This document shows positions 58,581 to 64,000 of a stretch of 64,000 nucleotides of DNA, piece by piece (within the stretch, counting starts at the first letter, position 1; the number at the start of each line of letters is the position of its first letter). The stretch is taken from the NCBI GenBank assembly GCA_022432975.1, contig CM039516.1:30148051-30212050 (forward strand), read 5' to 3'. A program made the translations under genes and the position numbers. This DNA is from Begonia masoniana (Eukaryota > Streptophyta > Magnoliopsida > Cucurbitales > Begoniaceae). The notes under the pieces were generated by a model. That model did not search any database, had not been told where the DNA came from, and worked only from the letters and a program-made list of their open reading frames with translations.

Positions 58581-59027
58581 TAGAGATGGCAAACGAGCAA
58601 GCTAGCTCGCTAGCCCACCCGCTCGGCCTGTGACTGTAGTGGGTGAAGATCGACTTGACTTGTTATAGTGACGAGTCAAGCTTGGCTCGATCCCGGACGA
58701 TGGGCAAACCCGAGCCCATCCTCACAGCTTCACGAGCCCGCCTGGGATAGGGACAAACTAACCAGCTTACTAGCTGACTAGGGTGCTTGGCCGGCTAGCC
58801 CGTCGAGCTTGCTTTGTAATATCTGCAAATTTTTTGAATTTCTAGGTAAATTTTTGTTTTATCAAGGTCAACTCATTTGGTTTGACTCGAATTGTTGTCA
58901 TTCGTTTGTATTCGGCCACTTGTATTTTCTTTGGTCAAAGCGGTAGATTTGGAACTTACTACGGGGTAAAATATTTGAAATTTTGTGCTAAGCAAGTAAT
59001 TATTCTTTCTGTTTATCAAGTCGGCCC

Positions 59028-60120
59028 TAGGGGTGAGCAAAAACTGGATTGGACCAAAGAACCAGACCGGAACAAAAAATTTGATCTGGTTCTGGTCGGT
59101 TTTGCAACTTAAATAACCAAAATTTGGTTTTTTTTAAGTAGAACCTGAAAAATTCAGTTCGGTTTTTGGGTTTAGTGATGCAAAACCAAAAAATCCCAGA
59201 ACCAGAATTAATCATATCGTTTCAATTCTACCCTAAGGCTCCGCTCTGCCTCTCGCTTCGCTCGATGCTCAGTTCACTCCTTCACTCTTCAGAAATCAGA
59301 TCGCTCGACAGTCAAAAGGCAAAATCCTATGCATGTCGCCGCGCCCAGCCCAGCCACTCTCTGTCACTCTCTCCTCGTACTTTGCAGTTCGTAATCGTCC
59401 GACGCCCAACCACTCTCTCTGCTCGCACCTCACATCACAGTCACCGTGCCTGTTTTTGTCAGACTGTGAAGGACAAACCAAGTCACTGTCTCACCGACGT
59501 TTGACGAAGGTAAGCTCTTGTTTCATTGCCCACTCAAACGTTACAGTCTGATTGCGCCTAATTTTCCAATTTATGATCCTTATTCAGTTATTTTTACTAG
59601 ATTAAAGCTCTGAAAAGTGAAATGGGTGGATTTTTTAGGGTATTTTCAAGAGCTAGTGTACAAGCTAAGCAGAATAGGTCAGGCAATTGACGATAACGAT
59701 CTTTCAGGAGAAAGTTCAGTTCTTGGAAAAAACGTTGATACAAATTAGATTCAGAAGGAAAATTTAGCTTTCACGAAGGTTGCTTTTCTCCTCTATTTTC
59801 TTCAAACTGTCTTTTTTTTTCTTCAGTTTTATTGATTTTTGCCTCCATTGCTAATCTAAATCTTGTTTACTTCTTTATAATTATGCTGAGCTTTTGAGAC
59901 TGCTGAAAAATTAGTTCGGCATAGGAAGAGCTTTCGCTAAGAATTGTCTCTAAACGAGTCCATTCCTTTGGATAAAAGCTGCCAGAATAATTGGGTGGAG
60001 GAGCTGGGACTTATCTATTTCCTCTTATTTAAAAGGTCCCGGTCCTAAAAATTGAAAATCGAATTTTATTGGTTCAGTTTTAATCTTCCTTAAAACCGGA
60101 CCGGTTTTTGCTCACCCCTA
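59028..60120. mobile_element. Non-autonomous hAT element, 1.1 kb
   Basis: TAGGGGTGAGCAAAAACTGG at the left and CCGGTTTTTGCTCACCCCTA at the right are near-perfect inverted ends. The flanks GTCGGCCC and GTAGGCTC (6 of 8 match) are an imperfect 8-bp duplication. No transposase is present. The interior (about 59230-59510) is GC-richer, with an exon-like stretch ending at a GAAG|GTAAGC donor, possibly captured gene sequence. Confidence 0.82.
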
Positions 60121-60618
60121 GTAGGCTCATTTCGTCTTGCTCGGGTGAATTGTCTTCTCGATTTCTTCGTCCACCTCCACATCTCTCATTCAGCTCGTTC
60201 TTGATTGGTTCAATGGTGTCCAATTGAATTTTTTAATTTTTCCTTATTTTGTTGTATCCCCCTCGTTTTGCATTTGGCATTGAGGCCGTGAATTTTTGTT
60301 CTGTGTGCTCGTGTTCGTCGTTTCAAGTCAAACGGGTAGCATTGAGTTTTCTCTTCCCTTGGTTCGAATGTTGGATTATGCGTCTGGTCGGTTTGTGGAT
60401 TGATGAATAAATGGTTATATATATAATATGATATTTTATATTATATATTTTAAGTAATTAAATGAATAAATTAAAATAATAATAATATTATTAATTATTA
60501 ATTAATTAATTATTTTTTTCTTTCTCTCCAGGTAGAGTAATGTATTTTTCTTGTATTTCTTTTTCTTGGGAAAGTGACTCGTCGCCGCTATGATATGTAT
60601 TACCCTTTTTTTTACTAG

Positions 60619-61541
60619 TGTAACTCCTCGCGACCATAGCATTTATACTCCTGCATTGAGGGAGATGGACTGAATTGGTCTTTAGGAGGGAGAGATATGA
60701 TAGCACGTAGACTCCCTACCCACAGATGTAATTTGCTGTCAATCAATAAAAAACGTTTTACATGCAAACTCTCTTTATGCGTACTATGTTCAATGACGCT
60801 ATTTTCAATTAATCTTGCTCGCTTGTTAGATAAAAAGTCTGCTCTAATGTTGTGTGTATCCAGTGCCGTTGGCACTCATCATAGGCTGACTCTTTGTGTT
60901 CGAGAAACGACGAGTGTCACATGGTCTGTTTCTAGCCCCTCAAAAATAGAATTGCGACAGTTGGTATCAGAGCTAAGTTGGCTCAAACTGCAAAAAATCA
61001 TGCCAAGAAAGAATCTGTTGGAGAGGGTGAATTCACCACAAGATGAGCTCAAGCGCCTAGTAGAGTTGGAAAAAGAAATTAGATATCTGCAAGAACTTCC
61101 TGTATTAGAAATGATTGAAGAAAATGTTTGAATTTCCTATTAATATTATTGATGTACACAACATAATAGACATTATCCCGATCCAAGAGCTGATGGATCA
61201 GGTGAAGAACGTCGAATCCAGACAGGAGAAGGGAAAAGGGGTAGATAGTGGAGAAAGCTCCACAAGTACGATAGTCGGGGTCCTGGAGCGCGTCGATGAG
61301 ATCAACCAAGCTCATACACTGCTATCAGGAGCCATGACCTACCTAGCAGAAGATTTCAAAGCAATGTTCGACTCTCTAAATGCCGAACTCGCTGAGATAA
61401 ACATTAAATTGAACATTACAATGAGAGCTATGGGAAGTCAGACCCAAGGCTCCAAGCGCAACAGAATTCAGTCGAGTGAAAATCCTTGTGCCAAAATCCT
61501 TTGGGAGAGCCCGCGATGCTAAAGAAATTGAGAACTTCATT
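60619..61541 (+). pseudogene. Gypsy LTR end, primer site and gag N-terminus fragment
   Basis: A possible short LTR (60619-60959, TGTAACTCC ... GCGACA) is followed by TTGGTATCAGAGCT (60961-60974), an initiator tRNA-Met primer site. From 61000 a frame starts MPRKNLLERVN and, after a shift near 61120, continues with a helical segment (DFKAMFDSLNAELAEINIKL) and the AKEIENFI block (61522-61541), typical of chromovirus gag N-termini. It is cut at 61542 by an LTR fragment. Confidence 0.62.
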
Positions 61542-61637
61542 TGTAGCACCCGGTTTCATTGAGCCAACTTATTTTGTTAACTAGTAGTGAATGTTTTATA
61601 GATGAAATTAGGAGAAACTAGTGATTAGGCTAATGTA
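61542..61637 (+). mobile_element. LTR 5' tip related to LTR D, truncated
   Basis: TGTAGCACCCGGTTTCATTG and the following ~75 bp match the start of LTR D on the opposite strand ('ggagaa.tagtgattagg.taat'). It ends abruptly where the copia LTR begins. Confidence 0.78.
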
Positions 61638-62900
61638 TACAAAGAGTGTATACACTATCACAAAAACCAAAAAATGGAAGATAAATATGAGAGAAAAAAT
61701 GGATAGATGCCAATGGGGATTGAACAACTCTTATAATCTCTTCACACTTGGAGAATAAAGCTTCAAATATGAACAAATGTTTCATACCCTTGCTTTTAAA
61801 GGGAATGTGTACAAGATTATTGACCAATATGAGAGGCTCGACCACCTCCACCTACAAGAAAATGCACGTCCGAATAACAGAAGAATGGAGATGACGAATC
61901 CTTTCTTTGCAACTTCGAAAATTGTAAATAATGGTTGCTCCACCTGCCTTTGATGATAACATGCCTTGCCTCATTAATGGCAAGGTTGTAAATAAGTCAA
62001 AATAACAATTAAAAACAAATTTTTTTAAGATAAAGTAAAAATTAAACGATGAATTTTAGGAGTTCGTTCAATTTAAACCCTCCGGTTTTTTTTTTTTTTT
62101 TGAAGAAAATGAACTTCAAAGTTTGTACTGTGAGTGAGAAAAAGCCCATTGTCAAAAGTTCCATTACATATGCACGTGACTGGCACATGGTTGCTTATAA
62201 ATTATATTTATTCTCATCGCTCTCCTCTCTCCTTTCTCTCACTCTTCTTTCTGTCTTTCTCTAGGGGATGTTGTTCCTCTGAAGCCCGTACATTCTTGTT
62301 CAAACTCGTGATGTCTAAGGACGGGGGATGGCCTGTGAAAATTCCTCTACCAAATAGAAGCAATGAAGCTTGAGTTGGGAAAATAAATAAGAAAATAGAG
62401 GTATGAAAAATGATAACAGATGCGATTCAAAGAATGAATATTTTTTCCTTCCGTTAAAATATAACGATTAAAGTAAGAGAAATAATAGATAGAAAAAGAC
62501 ACATATTTTTAAGTAAAAACCCAAATCGAAAAAAAATCACAGGGACTGGATCTATAAGAATCTCACTCTGAAAAATATAATTTACAATATTCTTTTAGTC
62601 ACTAAATATTGTAGAAAATATTCACTAAGGAAACATCATTATTAGATTTCATAATATGGACAAAAGCACATGAACTATTAACACTCTTTCTTTTCTCTCT
62701 TATAAAATCTTACTCTCACTCTACAATTATCTCCCTCTTATCACAAAAGTTTTTTTTTTTCTTTTCCTAGATGCTTGTGAGCCTTTTGCATCTCCCTATT
62801 TATAGGGAGATATCCAAACATGCGAACAACACCATGGCACACGCATGCAGGAAAGGAGGTTTTTCCTCATGTTTTCAAAATTTTCAATCACCAACTTTAA
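61638..62900 (-). repeat. 5' LTR of the minus-strand copia, truncated at both ends
   Basis: About 96% identical to 56018-57295 by eye. It is cut at 61637 by a gypsy LTR fragment and at 62900, where the copies diverge abruptly after 'caccaactttaa'. Confidence 0.78.
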
Positions 62901-63432
62901 TTACACGTATTCTTATCATATTGAGAAATAGGTAAGAATTGTTAGATGCATAATAATTTATATGGATTGAATTTTACAAAGTTATTATTATTCAATTTGT
63001 ATGGCTTATAGAATAGAGCGTTATTAAAGTTTTAATTATTTTAATTCTATCTATAAATTGAAGAGAAAATAAAATGAATCACCAACTAATTCTAAGAAAC
63101 TTTGATTATTACAAAATTTTTGCTGTTTGAACGAATGCTGTAGCAATTTGTAGCTTCAGTAGCTGAATTTTCATAACAAATAAATCGACCCAGACTAATA
63201 TTTTCGTTATCTGACTTTCTCATCCGATTGTTTGCACTCTAATTTATTTTATTTATATTTAAAGTTTGATAATTTTATCCTCGTGGGTTCAACTCGTAAC
63301 TATTCTTTATTACTTTGTTAGCGACACGTGCACTTGCGTTGAATTGTGATTTTTCACTAACAATTATCTATGAAGCAACCTGTACAAACGATAATCAACA
63401 ATACCCTGATCAAGTTTTGTGATTTAAAACCC
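62901..63432. other. Sequence with no gene seen
   Basis: AT-rich. A 'tcctcgtgggttcaactcgt ... cgacacgtgcacttgcg' stretch (63280-63345) resembles untranslated leader sequence of plant retrotransposons, but no element border was identified. Confidence 0.4.
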
Positions 63433-63590
63433 AATGAGCATGTCATTACCGCCCGATTACCCATTTTGTAGCGTGCAAACAAGACAATATTCATGCAGTA
63501 GAAGGTATACTAATGAGCGTGTCATTACCGCCCGATTACCCATTTTGTAGCGTGCAAACAAGACAATATTCATGCAGTAGAAGGTATACT
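63433..63590 (+). repeat. 79-bp tandem duplication, nearly identical
   Basis: 63433-63511 is repeated at 63512-63590 with one mismatch (gagcatg against gagcgtg). Neither copy encodes anything recognisable. Confidence 0.96.
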
Positions 63591-63815
63591 AAGATATCCT
63601 CGTGATACTTTGACACCGAGACTATCCAAAGTATCTCAAGGAGTTATCATCACAAATGTATATCACACAATATAAATATCAAGCATCAATTGTAAACGTG
63701 TAGAATCTTACATATATATACGTAAAAATAGACGTGCTGGCGACTAGTCTCCGTCAAGTTTTATATAGGTGACAACTCACCAAAATAGGTTTTACAAAAC
63801 CATGATGCAGTTGTA

Positions 63816-64000
63816 TCACAAATAATATAAAACTCCTACCTTTACGCCGAGCACTCTTTCCAGTTGGAGCTCAACTTCAATAATTGGCTCAACATCCTCA
63901 AAATCGTTGGAACCTAAAACAATATCAATGTTATAAATACCCTTTCCAAACCCAAGGAAATAACATGGTGGGTCCCATACTTGGTCTAGGAACCCCATCC
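63816..64000 (-). other. Possible exon at the right edge, unrecognised
   Basis: The minus-strand frame runs in from beyond the window edge and is open for at least 60 codons (LDQVWDPPCYFLGFGKGIYN, VEPIIEVELQLERVLGVK). An AAAG|GTAGGA donor-like site lies near 63843. It could be a gene exon or retroelement remnant. Confidence 0.3.

Larger units (their letters stand above)
56018..62900 (-). mobile_element. Copia element (-) with two LTRs, filled with other insertions
   Basis: Two direct copies of a ~1.27-kb sequence (56018-57305 and 61638-62900) flank a minus-strand copia RT remnant at about 57720-58580. A polypurine-like AAAGGAAGAGGAAGAAAA (minus strand) precedes TGTTGACGG at 57305, so the left copy is the 3' LTR and the right copy the 5' LTR. 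Between RT and the right LTR lie a non-autonomous hAT (59028-60120) and gypsy fragments (60619-61637). The outer ends are not clean: the right LTR lacks its first ~10 bp, and no target duplication was found. Confidence 0.72.

Noticed and set aside
58577..58820. Another hAT-like terminus ('agagatggcaaacgagc')
   Set aside because: The GC-rich start interrupts the copia RT and resembles some plant transposon ends, but no matching inverted end or duplication was found.
60961..60974. tRNA-like TGGTATCAGAGC motifs, also at 3258 and 25363
   Set aside because: They are complements of the tRNA 3' end used as primer-binding sites, with no tRNA body around them.

Overview
This window is a gene-poor, repeat-dense stretch of a plant nuclear genome, most likely a eudicot; I cannot name the species. 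The evidence is two plant genes with introns and canonical splice sites, set among Ty1/copia, Ty3/gypsy (Athila-type and chromodomain Tekay/Del-type), Cassandra TRIM and hAT elements. Nearly every long open frame belongs to a decayed transposable element.

Genes. (1) The 3' end of the mismatch-repair gene MLH3 lies at 3487-6231 (+), in four exons that were reconstructed here by splicing. (2) A complete gene for a GRSF1/hnRNP H-like protein with two RNA-recognition motifs lies at 49776-52466 (+). Its first coding exon is only 17 nt. An unrecognised ORF at 7341-7835 may or may not be a gene.

Layout. 1-3443: 5' part of a minus-strand copia element whose LTR ends 43 bp before an MLH3 splice acceptor. 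3444-7340: MLH3 exons; the long intron holds a pair of ~480-bp inverted arms. 7917-10331: solo LTR A (TSD TGAAT). 10553-13278: degenerate copia. 13478-33038: Athila-type gypsy host, broken by solo LTR B (15703-18516, TSD ACGGC) and by a SIRE-like copia (21354-32672, TSD GTCTG). That copia carries solo LTR C in its 5' LTR (21920-24544, TSD ACATA), a truncated LTR where its integrase should be (27432-28088), and a Cassandra TRIM (28231-28997, TSD CAAGA). 33039-39440: 5'-truncated Tekay-like chromovirus (-) with its 3' LTR, here called D. 41860-48489: autonomous-type hAT element containing solo LTR E (42157-44721, TSD CACGT) and a broken transposase. 49776-52466: RRM gene. 52854-53868: 513-bp tandem duplication. 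56018-62900: minus-strand copia with two recognisable LTRs, filled with a non-autonomous hAT and gypsy fragments. 63433-63590: very recent 79-bp tandem duplication.

The most unusual signal is shared by the five large LTRs (A-E). All lie on the minus strand and are strongly diverged, yet each keeps an AG|GTAAGT splice donor and, 480-690 nt downstream, a TGTAG|GT-type acceptor. A 10-15 nt segment just inside the donor side is complementary to the acceptor itself. The pairing survives sequence change, most clearly in LTR D. I read this as an LTR-encoded leader intron whose ends are held together by RNA pairing.
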